In this document: piece after piece, positions 26,350 to 35,180 of the stretch
How positions within the stretch are numbered: position 1 is the stretch's first letter
Layout: every line of letters begins with the position of its first letter
NCBI GenBank assembly: GCA_964630925.1
Contig: CAZVZK010000001.1
Coordinates: forward strand, 124,001-188,000
Direction of reading: 5' to 3'
DNA: 64,000 bases
DNA from: RGDT01 sp964630925
GTDB taxonomy: Bacteria; Planctomycetota; Planctomycetia; Gemmatales; Gemmataceae
The notes under the pieces: generated by a model
The model's input: only the letters and a program-made list of their open reading frames with translations
Database searches by the model: none
Told to the model about the DNA's origin: nothing
Translations under genes and position numbers: made by a program

Positions 26350-27222
26350 CTACCCCGGCAGCGTCAGCTCCTTCGTCGCGGCGGCCTTTGCCCCGACCGG
26401 GCGGTAGTTCAGCACCAGCTTGCCGGCGTGGACCTCCGCCAGCACCCACGCCGGGCGGAACTCGCGCACCGCGAAGCCGGGCGCCTTGTCGAGCCGGCGG
26501 TCGTTGTTGTACGACACGCACGGCAGGATCACCTCGTGGATGCCGTGGGCCGTGTCGCTCCAGCCGCGCATGCCGCAGTGGGCGTGCCCGGCGAACATGG
26601 CCACGATGTGCGTGTTGCGGGCGAGCATGTCGCCGAACGCCTTGCGCATCGCCGGGGCCTTGATGTACCAGCCGATGTCCGGCGCCTTGTTCTCGTGGTG
26701 AATGACGTGGGCGGCGAGGACGACACGCTGGTCCTTCTTCTTCGCCTCGTCGAGCCGGGCCTGCAGCCACTTGAGCTGCGCCTCGGTGACGACGCCCATG
26801 TGTCCGGGGTTCGGCTCGGCGTCGGCGAACGCCAGGACGCGCCAGCCCTTGTGTTCGATGACCGACTCCGTGTCCTTGCGGACGTGCTTCGTGAACTGCG
26901 CCACGGGGTCGTGGTTGCCCGGCACCGCCGTCCACTCGCCCTTCAGCCCCCTGGCGATGTCCACCCATTCGGCGTAACGCTTCTGGTTGGCGGCCACCTC
27001 GCCACGGTCCACGAGGTCGCCGCAGAAGACGGTGAACGCCGCCGGCGAGGCGTTGATCTCGGCGACGGCGTCGCGCATGCGCTTGACGTAGTCCGCCCCC
27101 GGCTTGCCCAGGTGCGTGTCGGTCACCAGCGCGAAGGAGAAGTCCGGCTTGCCCTCCGCCCGCGCGGCCGGGGTGGCGAGCAGGGCGGCGGCGGAGAAGG
27201 CGAACTGGCGTCGTGTGAGCAT
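26350..27222 (-). CDS. Exported metallophosphoesterase
   Basis: A 290-residue calcineurin-like phosphoesterase with an N-terminal Tat-like signal (MLTRRQFAFSAAALLATPAA). The dinuclear metal site motifs are complete: VTDTHLGKP, FCGDLVDRGE, VPGNHD, LAAHVIHH and GHAHCGMRG. It should hydrolyse a phosphate ester in the periplasm; the substrate is unknown. It lies 17 bases downstream of a DUF1501 gene on the same strand and is likely in the same operon. Confidence 0.92.
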   Translation of the reverse strand: MLTRRQFAFSAAALLATPAARAEGKPDFSFALVTDTHLGKPGADYVKRMRDAVAEINASPAAFTVFCGDLVDRGEVAANQKRYAEWVDIARGLKGEWTAVPGNHDPVAQFTKHVRKDTESVIEHKGWRVLAFADAEPNPGHMGVVTEAQLKWLQARLDEAKKKDQRVVLAAHVIHHENKAPDIGWYIKAPAMRKAFGDMLARNTHIVAMFAGHAHCGMRGWSDTAHGIHEVILPCVSYNNDRRLDKAPGFAVREFRPAWVLAEVHAGKLVLNYRPVGAKAAATKELTLPG

Positions 27223-27239
27223 GATTGATGCGTCCTCGG

Positions 27240-28616
27240 TCAGAACAGCTCCGTCAGCGGCCGCCCCTCCTCGATGAGGTGGAACGGTCGGCCCTCGCGG
27301 TCCGTCGCGTGCAGGTCGTCGATGCCCATCGCGTGGAACACCGTCCGCGCGATATGCTCCGGCGCCACCGGGTTGTCGAACGGGTACTCGGCCCGCCTGT
27401 CACTCGCGCCGAACGCCTGCCCGCCCTTGATGCCGCCGCCCGCAAGCAGCACCGACTGGCACGCGGTCCAGTGGTCGCGGCCGGCGCCGTACGCCCCGCC
27501 AGAACGCGGGTCGCCGATCTTCGGCTTGCGGCCCATCTCGCTCGTGACCATCACCAGCGTCGATGCCAGCAGGCCGCGCGAGGACAGGTCGTCGAGCAGC
27601 GCCGCGAAGGGCCGGTCGAACTCGGGCAGCAGGCGGTCCTTCAGGCAGACGAAGTTGTTGCCGTGCGTGTCCCACCCGCCGCCGGACTTGCACAGGTCGG
27701 CGACCTCCTTGCTGCCCTTCCAGAAGACGGTGACGAACGGCACGCCGGCCTCGACCAGCCGCCGGGCGAGGAGCATCGTCATCGAGTTGATGCCGTTGCC
27801 GTAGCGCTCGCGGACCGCAGCCGGCTCTGCCCTGAGGTCGAACGCCGACTTGGTACGCGGCGACGACAGCAGCGTGAACGCCTTGCGCTGGTGCAGGGAG
27901 TACGCCCGCGCCGCCACGTTCTCGCCGCGCCGGTGGGCGTCATCGACCGCCTTCAGCAGCGACCTGCGGTCGAGCATGCGCTCGCCGGGGATGTCGCCGC
28001 GCAGGCTGAGTGCCGGCACGGAGAAGTCGAGCGGCGTCTCGCGCCTCCCCTCGACGAACACCGGGTCGTAGTCGATGCCGAGGCGTGCCGCGAACTGGCC
28101 TGGCCGGGTGTACTCCGGCGCGTCCTCCTTGTGCGGCAGCGTGATCGCCGACGGCAGGTGCGGCAGCGGCTTTCGCTTCAGCGCGACGACGGACGCCATC
28201 GCCGGCCAATCGGTGGGATACGGCACGCGGGCGTTGAGGAGCCGGTGGAACGTCGGGTCGGGCGCGTGGCCGGTGAGGTTGTAGTAGTACCCGGCGTGGT
28301 GGTCGCCGGTGCCTCGGCGGTGATCGCCGACGGAGCGCACGACGGCGAGGTGGTGCGCCTGCTTCGCCAGATGGGGCAGATGCTCGCAGAGCGTGATGCC
28401 TGGTGCGGAGGTGGCGGCGGGCTTGAAAGGCCCGCGGTACTCGGCGGGGGCGTCGGGCTTCATGTCCCAGGTGTCGATGTGCGACGCCCCGCCGGACAGC
28501 CAGATGAGGATGGTGGACTTCGCGTGCTTGCGCGTCGGCGCGGCATGCGCCGCGCCGAGTAAGCCGAGGCCGCCGGCGACGAGGAAGGCACGCCGGCCGA
28601 GGTGGGGGTGAGTCAT
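27240..28616 (-). CDS. DUF1501 protein, Tat-exported (second copy)
   Basis: A 458-residue DUF1501 protein with a Tat-type signal (GRRAFLVAGGLGLLGAAHA). Diagnostic stretches are ILIWLSGGASHIDTWDMKPD, CEHLPHLAKQAHHLAVVRS, VMVTSEMGRKPKIGD, GAGRDHWTACQSVLLAGGG and the end ARTVFHAMGIDDL. It shares layout with the DUF1501 protein at 23427 but is only distantly similar in the middle, so it is an old paralogue. It leads a two-gene operon with the metallophosphoesterase. Confidence 0.95.
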   Translation of the reverse strand: MTHPHLGRRAFLVAGGLGLLGAAHAAPTRKHAKSTILIWLSGGASHIDTWDMKPDAPAEYRGPFKPAATSAPGITLCEHLPHLAKQAHHLAVVRSVGDHRRGTGDHHAGYYYNLTGHAPDPTFHRLLNARVPYPTDWPAMASVVALKRKPLPHLPSAITLPHKEDAPEYTRPGQFAARLGIDYDPVFVEGRRETPLDFSVPALSLRGDIPGERMLDRRSLLKAVDDAHRRGENVAARAYSLHQRKAFTLLSSPRTKSAFDLRAEPAAVRERYGNGINSMTMLLARRLVEAGVPFVTVFWKGSKEVADLCKSGGGWDTHGNNFVCLKDRLLPEFDRPFAALLDDLSSRGLLASTLVMVTSEMGRKPKIGDPRSGGAYGAGRDHWTACQSVLLAGGGIKGGQAFGASDRRAEYPFDNPVAPEHIARTVFHAMGIDDLHATDREGRPFHLIEEGRPLTELF

Positions 28617-28766
28617 GGCGGGATGGCCCTGAGGTTCTTCTGACTGTAGCCGCCTCGGTGGGAGGGAGCAAGCGACTTCCGGGTTATGGGCGGATGCCGA
28701 GAGGAGACTGCATTGACAGGGGAGACGTGTTCAGGTGTGATGGCGTGAAATGGAGAGGCACTGAAC

Positions 28767-29099
28767 ATGGGTGATCGGCCGCTGTCCCTGGTCCAGCCCA
28801 CCGCGGGGAAGATCGTCTCCTTCGACGTGGCCCTCAGCGATGCCCTCTACCGCGGGACGGCGTCCCTCGACCACACCCCTCCCACCATTCGGCGTCTCTT
28901 CGAGTGTTTCGAGGAGTACGTCAACGGGCAGGTCTTCCCACTGGCCGACGAGGTCGAAGAGGAGATCGACGCGCTCGGTCTGCGGATAGCCTTCGCGGAC
29001 GGGAGTGAGTCGCCCGCCGAAGACCTCCAGGTGTATCCCAGCACGGGGCGCGTCTCGTTCCGCGCTCACCGCCACGCCCTCAACGGCACGGCATCCTGA
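28767..29099 (+). CDS. Small hypothetical protein
   Basis: A 110-residue acidic protein, not recognised. The start has GGAGAGG nine bases upstream. The sequence has a central FECFEEYVNGQVFPLADEV helix and no signal peptide. Codon use matches neighbouring genes. It stands alone, divergent from the DUF1501 operon and convergent with the 510-residue protein. Confidence 0.65.
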   Translation: MGDRPLSLVQPTAGKIVSFDVALSDALYRGTASLDHTPPTIRRLFECFEEYVNGQVFPLADEVEEEIDALGLRIAFADGSESPAEDLQVYPSTGRVSFRAHRHALNGTAS

Positions 29100-29171
29100 A
29101 CGCGGAGTGCCCCACCCCTCAATCGTCCGACAGCACGTCCCACCGGGCCGCGTAGCGGAGCAGCGCCCGTC

Positions 29172-29218
29172 GGCCCCATGTCGAAACTGCGGTAGACGAA
29201 CCATACCGGCATGGGGCC
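29172..29218. terminator. Possible hairpin between convergent genes
   Basis: GGCCCCATG (29172-29180) pairs with CATGGGGCC (29210-29218) across 29 bases, between two convergent genes. The long loop weakens the case for a terminator. Confidence 0.35.
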
Positions 29219-29231
29219 TCCCACGCCGATG

Positions 29232-30764
29232 TCACACGCCTAACAGTTTCCGCGCCTCGTCCACGCCCGGCGCCGGACGCCCCGCCGCGCTCGCCGTCAC
29301 CCGCGCCAGCGCCACCAGGTGCATCCACCGGAACGCATCGCGGCCCCGGCCGTACTCCTCGGTGGCCGTGTGGTAGTACTTCTCCGCGTGCAGCGCCCCG
29401 TCCTCGCTGATCGCGTACTTCAGCAGCAGCGCGACCAGCGCCTTGGCGTCGTGGCCCTCCTTGCCGTACTTCGCCGTCACCGCCGCCGCACGCTTCTGGT
29501 CCTTGCCCTTGACCGCCTCGTCCAGCGCGCCCAGCAGCCTGGCCGCGTCCTTCGCCTCCACCGCCTCGACGTCCGCCGCCAGCGGGTACGGCCTGTCCAT
29601 CTTGCGGCCCGCCTGCCCGGCCGTGTGGTACGCCGCCGCGATCAGGCTCGCGAACGTGTTCCGCGCGTTCGACACCTTCGCGATGTGCCGCCACGCATTC
29701 GCCGCGTCACTCGCGTGGACGCCCACCGAGTCGCCGTGCACGCTGCCCTCCGGCTTGGCCGGCGTCGCCCACGTCTTCGGCCTGCCGGGGTCGCCCAAAA
29801 CCAGCATGGTGGACGCCAGCGAGATGGCCTCGCCGATGGAGTCCGGCGCCACGCCGTCGGCCAACGCCGCCGCCACCATCTCGGCCGCCTTCATCTGCGT
29901 GCCGGTGTGGACAATGTTCGCCAACTTCTCGACCCAGGCGTCGTCGCCCTTGCGCGTGCCCGGCTTCTTCTCCAACAACTTGTGGTCCGCCAGCAACTTC
30001 GGCAGCGCCGCGCGGATCGGGTGCTCGCGGCCCGACTGCCGCTCGTCGGCGCAGAACCGCACGGTCTGCCGCAGCAACGCGCGGGCGTTGGACTCGCCGG
30101 TGAAGCCGGCCGTCTCCCACGACCGCCACGCCAGCACCACGCGGTGGACGTTCAGGTCGTCCTGCACCATGAGCTGCAAATCTTCGTAGTTCTCCGCCGG
30201 CGACCCCTTCATGGCCGCGAAGATGCCCTCGGCCTCAGCGACGTTCTTGCGTCTGCCCGCGTCGCGCAGCTGCTCGCGGGCCGGCACGTCCTTCTTCAGC
30301 GTGGCAGGCTCCGGCTCCTTCAGGCTGTCCGTCTCGTGGCACTTCGCGCCGTGCGTCACCGTGCTGTTGCGGTACAGCACCTTCAGCACCGGCAGCGCCT
30401 TCTCCTTCTCCGGCTGGCTCGCCGCCATCACGAACGCCGGGCACAGGGCCATGAACGTGTGGTAGCCGTCGTAGTTCTGACCGCCGAACGCGCGGGCGTT
30501 GGCGATGGCACCGGCGGCCACCAGCTCACGCAGGCTCACACCGTTCTTCAGCTCCGTGGCCAGGGCCGGCAGCAGCTTCGCCGGGGCCGTCTGCTGGAGC
30601 AGGTCGGCGAGCCGGGTCAACGACTCCGGCGGGGCCTTGGGCTTGTCGGCCACGGCCGGCTCGGCGCCGAGGCCGAGCTGCGACGTGAGCGCGGGGCCGG
30701 CCACGACGGCCAGCATGCCAGCGCCGACTTCCTGCATGAACGCGCGGCGGTCTGAGTGGGACAC
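29232..30764 (-). CDS. Hypothetical exported protein, Tat-type signal
   Basis: A 510-residue protein of unknown function, mostly helical. It begins with a twin-arginine-like leader (SDRRAFMQEVGAGMLAVVAG). The GTG start at 30764 is fixed by GGAGG seven bases upstream. A central stretch around TVTHGAKCHETD and the histidines in QNYDGYHTFMALCPAF may form a cofactor or metal site, but no named motif fits. Its export signal and size match the many Tat-exported planctomycete proteins found beside DUF1501 genes. It is divergent from the BON-domain gene. Confidence 0.8.
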   Translation of the reverse strand: MSHSDRRAFMQEVGAGMLAVVAGPALTSQLGLGAEPAVADKPKAPPESLTRLADLLQQTAPAKLLPALATELKNGVSLRELVAAGAIANARAFGGQNYDGYHTFMALCPAFVMAASQPEKEKALPVLKVLYRNSTVTHGAKCHETDSLKEPEPATLKKDVPAREQLRDAGRRKNVAEAEGIFAAMKGSPAENYEDLQLMVQDDLNVHRVVLAWRSWETAGFTGESNARALLRQTVRFCADERQSGREHPIRAALPKLLADHKLLEKKPGTRKGDDAWVEKLANIVHTGTQMKAAEMVAAALADGVAPDSIGEAISLASTMLVLGDPGRPKTWATPAKPEGSVHGDSVGVHASDAANAWRHIAKVSNARNTFASLIAAAYHTAGQAGRKMDRPYPLAADVEAVEAKDAARLLGALDEAVKGKDQKRAAAVTAKYGKEGHDAKALVALLLKYAISEDGALHAEKYYHTATEEYGRGRDAFRWMHLVALARVTASAAGRPAPGVDEARKLLGV

Positions 30765-31037
30765 GGTGTGCCTCCGGGAGAGAAGGAGGGCGTGGGTCTG
30801 TAATGCCCGCATCCTACCCCTTCCGCCCCCGGCTCACAAGGGGCCGGCCGGTTTTCCTCCCAGGGAGCCCTTGCCGGTCCCGCCGCGCCTGCCGCGCTGC
30901 CCTCCCCCGCACCCGCAGAAATGCCCCCGCGCCGACTTGCATCGACTCGGGGCGCGGCAATAGTCCCCTGTCGCACAACGGGCCGTGCAACCACACGCGG
31001 TAAGGCGGCCCGGCACACTCATCAGGAGGATGCACCA

Positions 31038-31811
31038 GTGACCGTGCGTCATCTCGCCTGGACCGGCGCTCTCGGCCTGGCGTTCCTCGGGGGCGGCCTG
31101 TCCGCCGCCGAGCCGGCCCGGCTGCCCAGCGGCCTCACCACCGCCACCAGCCCGAATCAACAGCTCGCCGACGCCGTCGCGTCCCGCCTGCGCGGCAGCG
31201 GCGTCCTGAAGGACTACACCGTCGACATCTCCGTCGTCGGTGGGACGGTCGAATTGACCGGCGCCGTCGCCGACCAGCCGCAGCGCGAGGAGGTGCTGCG
31301 TCTGGTCCAGGGGATGCCCAACGTCGCCCAGGTCAAGGACCGCATGACCGTCGCCAACGGCGCGGTCCGCCGCGTCCGACAGACGACGGACTCGCCCCCG
31401 GCCACGCTCCCGCCCCCCTTGCCGGGCGCGGCGGGCGGCGCCCCGCCCATGCCCGCCGCCGACCTTCCCCCGCCGATCCCCGACAAGGACAAGGGCGGCG
31501 AGCCGAAGGGCGGCAACGGCATGCCCGAGCCGGGCGCCATCTTCCGCGCCCCGATCCCGGCCTACGCGGCGCTGACCCCGCCCAACATGCCGCCCCACGC
31601 CTGGCCCACCTACGCCCCCTACAACAACTACTCCCGCGTCGCCTATCCGACCGCCTACCCGTACCACGCCTGGCCCTACATCGGCCCGGTGTACCCGTAC
31701 CCCAAGGTGCCCCTCGGCTGGCGCTCCGTGAAGCTGGAGTGGGATGACGGCCACTGGTGGTTCAGCCGCGTCGCCCACCCGCACGACTGGTGGAAGCTGC
31801 GCTTCTGGTGA
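31038..31811 (+). CDS. BON-domain exported protein with aromatic tail
   Basis: A 257-residue secreted protein. A signal peptide (LAWTGALGLAFLGGGLSAAE) is followed by one BON domain (about residues 35-105: ADAVASRLRGSGVLKDYTVD and VGGTVELTGAVADQPQRE). Next comes a Pro/Gly linker, and then a C-terminal region very rich in Tyr, Trp and Pro (YPYHAWPYIGPVYPYPKVP; it ends in DWWKLRFW). BON domains bind envelope lipids or proteins and often protect against osmotic stress. GTG 31038 is set by AGGAGG eight bases upstream. The gene ends at a clear terminator. Confidence 0.85.
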   Translation: MTVRHLAWTGALGLAFLGGGLSAAEPARLPSGLTTATSPNQQLADAVASRLRGSGVLKDYTVDISVVGGTVELTGAVADQPQREEVLRLVQGMPNVAQVKDRMTVANGAVRRVRQTTDSPPATLPPPLPGAAGGAPPMPAADLPPPIPDKDKGGEPKGGNGMPEPGAIFRAPIPAYAALTPPNMPPHAWPTYAPYNNYSRVAYPTAYPYHAWPYIGPVYPYPKVPLGWRSVKLEWDDGHWWFSRVAHPHDWWKLRFW

Positions 31812-31834
31812 GATCCGTCGAACCGTCGATCCAC

Positions 31835-31874
31835 GGCCGCGGGGTGGGAGCTGGTCTCCCCCCACCTCGCGGCC
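31835..31874. terminator. Hairpin terminator between BON and pdeM genes
   Basis: GGCCGCGGGGTGGG (31835-31848) pairs over 14 bases, one of them a G-U pair, with CCCACCTCGCGGCC (31861-31874). It lies just after the BON stop and before the pdeM stop on the other strand, so it can act on both. Confidence 0.65.
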
Positions 31875-31911
31875 CGTCCTCATCTGGCGCTGCCTCACGG
31901 GCTCGGGCCCT

Positions 31912-32652
31912 TCACGGGTTCCGCTCGCCTGATCCGCTCTGGCCCCTGATCGCCGACACCCGCCCGAAGTCCAGCACCCTCCCCGCCACGATGGCGGCGC
32001 ACCCCATCCCCGACCACCGCGCATCCCCCAGCACACCACACCCCGCCGCGTCCGCCGAGTATGCCGGCAGCACTAGCCGCCCCTCACCCAGTAGGAAGCA
32101 CGACGCCGCAGCCCCCGCGAGCCGCAGGCACGGGTGCTCGTGCCCCTGCACGTACGCCCCCGCCGGCGCCGCCCCGTCGCCGTGGACGACGTGCCACCCC
32201 CCCAACCGCATCTCGGCCACCACCGGCAGGCCCGACCCCGCTAGCCCCCGGTCGTGGTTCCCCGGCACCACCCCCGCCAGCTCCACCCCCTCCGCCGCCA
32301 GCCACGCCAGCAGCCCCGCCTCCATCTCCGCCCGCCGGTGCCGCCCGTCCTCGAACAGATCCCCGGCCACCACCAGCCGACGCACCCCCGCAGCCCTCAT
32401 CCCCTCGCCGAGCAGACGCAGCTCCTCCGCGACGCTCGGCGACGGCACCGCGTCGCCGCCCCGCCGCCGCACCAGCGCGTACCCCAGGTGCAAGTCCGCC
32501 ACAACGGCTGTACCCGACGGCACGTGCACCGCCAGCCGCGCCGGCGTCAGCAGCCACTCACCCCACCTGTGGAGGGATGAGGGATGAGGGATGAGGGATG
32601 AGGGGGCAGACGTCGTCCTCACGACCACTTTTCTCTTCACTTCATCCCTCAT
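31912..32652 (-). CDS. pdeM: PdeM-type ligase-associated phosphoesterase
   Basis: Metallophosphoesterase of the group linked to Lhr helicase and DNA ligase in DNA damage repair. The metal motifs are present: VVADLHLGYA, VAGDLFEDGRHR, VVPGNHDRG, HVVHGDG and the final GHEHP. The ATG (32652) overlaps the lhr stop as ATGA, so translation is coupled. The first 30 residues come from a GGGATGA/TCATCCC repeat region and are not part of the family, so the working domain starts near RWGEWLLTPA. No ATP-dependent ligase gene is visible in this window. Confidence 0.88.
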   Translation of the reverse strand: MRDEVKRKVVVRTTSAPSSLIPHPSSLHRWGEWLLTPARLAVHVPSGTAVVADLHLGYALVRRRGGDAVPSPSVAEELRLLGEGMRAAGVRRLVVAGDLFEDGRHRRAEMEAGLLAWLAAEGVELAGVVPGNHDRGLAGSGLPVVAEMRLGGWHVVHGDGAAPAGAYVQGHEHPCLRLAGAAASCFLLGEGRLVLPAYSADAAGCGVLGDARWSGMGCAAIVAGRVLDFGRVSAIRGQSGSGERNP

Positions 32653-32664
32653 CCCTCATCCCTC
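32573..32664. repeat. GGGATGA tandem repeats in inverted arrangement
   Basis: AGGGATG occurs 4.7 times in tandem at 32573-32605, and its complement CATCCCT three times at 32643-32664. The two sides can pair around a 37-base loop. The array covers the lhr stop and the first codons of pdeM, so it is translated in both genes. Confidence 0.8.
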
Positions 32665-35162
32665 TTGGAGCCCTGCAGCTCGGCGTGCAGCCGTAAGAGC
32701 GCCTCCTCCGGCCCCACGGGGTCCGCCGCCGGCCCCACGTCCGCTTGTGTCCAGGCCCGCGCGAACGGCGACGGCACCGGCAGCACGCGGCACCGCACCG
32801 TCAGCCGCGGCATCTGCCGGGCGAACGCCTCGGCCGCCGCGCCGTCGCACACCTCGCCGCGCACCTCGCGCAGCGCCTGCCGCAGCAGCACGAACCCCGG
32901 CCGCCGCCGCACCGCCGCGAACAGCTCGCGCCCCGCCCACCCCTCGCCGCCGACCTTCCGCGCCCTCCCGATGGGGTTGCGCAGCACCATCAGCCCCGTC
33001 ATCGCCACGCGCGCGAACCGCAGCCGCACCGCGTCCCCCTCCCCCAACGCCGCCTCCAGCTCCTCCGCAAACCCCTCGGCGTCCAGCAGACGCCGCATCA
33101 GCTCCGGCACCTCAGCAACCGCCCCGCGCACCCGCAGCATGAACCCCAGGTCGGCCACCTGCGAACGCGCCGCCCGCCCCAGCCGCCGCACCGCCACACG
33201 CGCCAGCGCGTCGTTCCCCGTCCGGTTCAGAGGCGTGTGGACATACAGCTCGGTGTCCACGCCCACGTCGATCAGCTCGACGAGCAGCGTCGAGGCGTCG
33301 GGGATCTCGCTCACCGCCTCCTGCTGCTCGAAGTACGCCGCCAGCACCGCCACCCCCTCCGGCGTCAGGGCGTACTCCGCCGCCAGCCGCTCGCGCAGCC
33401 GGCCCTCGCGCATCGCCTCCGCCGCCAGCGTCCGCAAGAGGTACAGCCGGCGCGACAGCTCCGCCGACAGGGGCCAACCGTCCCCGCCCCACCGCGGCAC
33501 CCGTGGCCGGCCCGGAACCTCCTCCACGATGGCGGTCTGCTCCTCGATGGCCCGGAACTCCAGACACCTCCCGTCGAGCAAAAGCCGATCCCCCGGCTGC
33601 AATCGCTCCGCGAACGCCTCGTCGATCTCGCCCACGGGCAAAAGCCCCTCGCCGTCACGCACCGCCACGGGCACCGCCCGCTCCGTCAGGATCGTCCCCA
33701 GGTTGCGCCGCAACAGCCTCGCCGTCCGCGCGTCGGCGACGCGCCAGCAGTCGGCGTCCTCGCGCAGCCGCGACGGCAGCCACCCGCCCTCGCCGCACAG
33801 GTAATTCAGACACGCGTCGAAGTCCTCGCGTGTCAGATGCGCATACGGCGCTGCCCGCCGCACGAGCGCGTACAGGTCATCCGGGTGCCGCGAGCCGGCG
33901 CAGCACATTCCGAGCAGATGCTGGCACAGCACGTCGAGCGGCCCGTCCCTCTCCGCAAGCGGCTCGCACTGGCCCGACAGCCCGCTCGCCGCCGTCACCG
34001 CCGCCTCCAGCAATTCCGCCGCCCCCGAGGTGAGGACCAGCCCACGCCTCACCCCGCCCGGCTCGTGCCCCGACCTCCCCACGCGCTGGAGCAGCCGCAC
34101 CACGTCCCCAGGCGGATGCACCAGCACCGCCAGCCCGACACTGCCGATGTCGATGCCCAGCTCCAGGCTCGTGCTGCTGACCACCGCCGCCAGCTCGCCG
34201 CGCTTGAAGCGCTGCTCCGTCTCGCGCCGCCGCCGCGCCGACAGCGCCGAATGGTGCACGCCGATGCGCCCGTCGTACTCAGGGGCGTGCCGCCGCAGTG
34301 CCCACGCCAGCCGCTCCGCCAGGGAGCGCGTGTTCGTGAACACCAGCAGCGACCGATGTCGCGGCAATTCCCTCGCCACCCGCCGCACCAGGGACGACAG
34401 GAAGTTCTCGCCCTCGGGCAGCGGCTCGATGGCCAGCGCCGGCGGCGGGATCGGCGCCGCCCTCACCACGGAGCAGGGCCGACCCGCCCCGGCGACGAGC
34501 CGAGCCGCAAGCGCAGGCGGCGTCGCTGTCGCCGACAGCCCGATCCGCCGCACCCCGCGCGTCAGGGCCGCCAGCCGCTCCACCGAGAGCGCCAGATCGG
34601 CCCCGCGCTTCGTCCCCACGAGCGCGTGAACCTCATCCAGCACGAGCCACCCCAGATTGGCGAACAGCGCCGCGCTCTCGGGCCGCGACAGCAGGACGGC
34701 CAGGCTCTCGGGGGTCGTCAACAGCAGGTGCGGCGGGTCGGTGATCAGGAGCCGCCTGTCCTCAGCCGCCGTGTCGCCGGTGCGGACGCCGACGCGCGGC
34801 AAGGAAAGCCCCGTCGGCAGCGCCTCCTCCATGTCGGCGAGGTCGCCCTCCAGCCCGCGTGCGGCGTCGGCCACCAGCGCCTTGAGGGGCGCCACCACGA
34901 CGGCCCGCAGTGGCGACGTGCTTGCCGTCTCCGGCTCGAACGGCGCGCACAATTCACCGAAGATGGGCAGCAGGGCCGCGAGCGTCTTTCCTGTGCCGGT
35001 GGGCGCGCTGATGAGCAGATCGCCGGTCGCCGGCCAGGCCAGGCGTTGGGCCTCGGTCGGCTCGCCGTAGCGTCGCGAGAACCACGCGGCCAGCCAGGGC
35101 GGCAAACACGCGAGGGCCGACGCGGCGGACGCCGGCGCGTCGAGGAAGGGGTACGCATCCAT
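32649..35162 (-). CDS. lhr: Lhr-family ATP-dependent DNA helicase
   Basis: Superfamily 2 helicase of 837 residues, matching the Lhr-core size. Motifs in order: Q-like EPTEAQRLAWPA, Walker A SAPTGTGKTLAALLP, TTPESLAVLLSRP (Ia/Ib), DEVH box VLDEVHALVGTKRGADL, motif III LSATATPP, then the second RecA domain with LVFTNTRSLAERLAW, SSTSLELGIDIGSV and QRVGRSGHEPGG. A long winged-helix and beta-barrel C-terminal part follows. It is coupled to PdeM, a pairing known from other bacteria for DNA repair. It ends with a short KRDEG tail encoded by the repeat array. Confidence 0.95.
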   Translation of the reverse strand: MDAYPFLDAPASAASALACLPPWLAAWFSRRYGEPTEAQRLAWPATGDLLISAPTGTGKTLAALLPIFGELCAPFEPETASTSPLRAVVVAPLKALVADAARGLEGDLADMEEALPTGLSLPRVGVRTGDTAAEDRRLLITDPPHLLLTTPESLAVLLSRPESAALFANLGWLVLDEVHALVGTKRGADLALSVERLAALTRGVRRIGLSATATPPALAARLVAGAGRPCSVVRAAPIPPPALAIEPLPEGENFLSSLVRRVARELPRHRSLLVFTNTRSLAERLAWALRRHAPEYDGRIGVHHSALSARRRRETEQRFKRGELAAVVSSTSLELGIDIGSVGLAVLVHPPGDVVRLLQRVGRSGHEPGGVRRGLVLTSGAAELLEAAVTAASGLSGQCEPLAERDGPLDVLCQHLLGMCCAGSRHPDDLYALVRRAAPYAHLTREDFDACLNYLCGEGGWLPSRLREDADCWRVADARTARLLRRNLGTILTERAVPVAVRDGEGLLPVGEIDEAFAERLQPGDRLLLDGRCLEFRAIEEQTAIVEEVPGRPRVPRWGGDGWPLSAELSRRLYLLRTLAAEAMREGRLRERLAAEYALTPEGVAVLAAYFEQQEAVSEIPDASTLLVELIDVGVDTELYVHTPLNRTGNDALARVAVRRLGRAARSQVADLGFMLRVRGAVAEVPELMRRLLDAEGFAEELEAALGEGDAVRLRFARVAMTGLMVLRNPIGRARKVGGEGWAGRELFAAVRRRPGFVLLRQALREVRGEVCDGAAAEAFARQMPRLTVRCRVLPVPSPFARAWTQADVGPAADPVGPEEALLRLHAELQGSKRDEG

Positions 35163-35180
35163 CCGGCCATTGTACGGATG

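Noticed and set aside
32573..32664. CRISPR array
   Set aside because: The 7-base GGGATGA units are contiguous with no spacers, and no cas genes are present.
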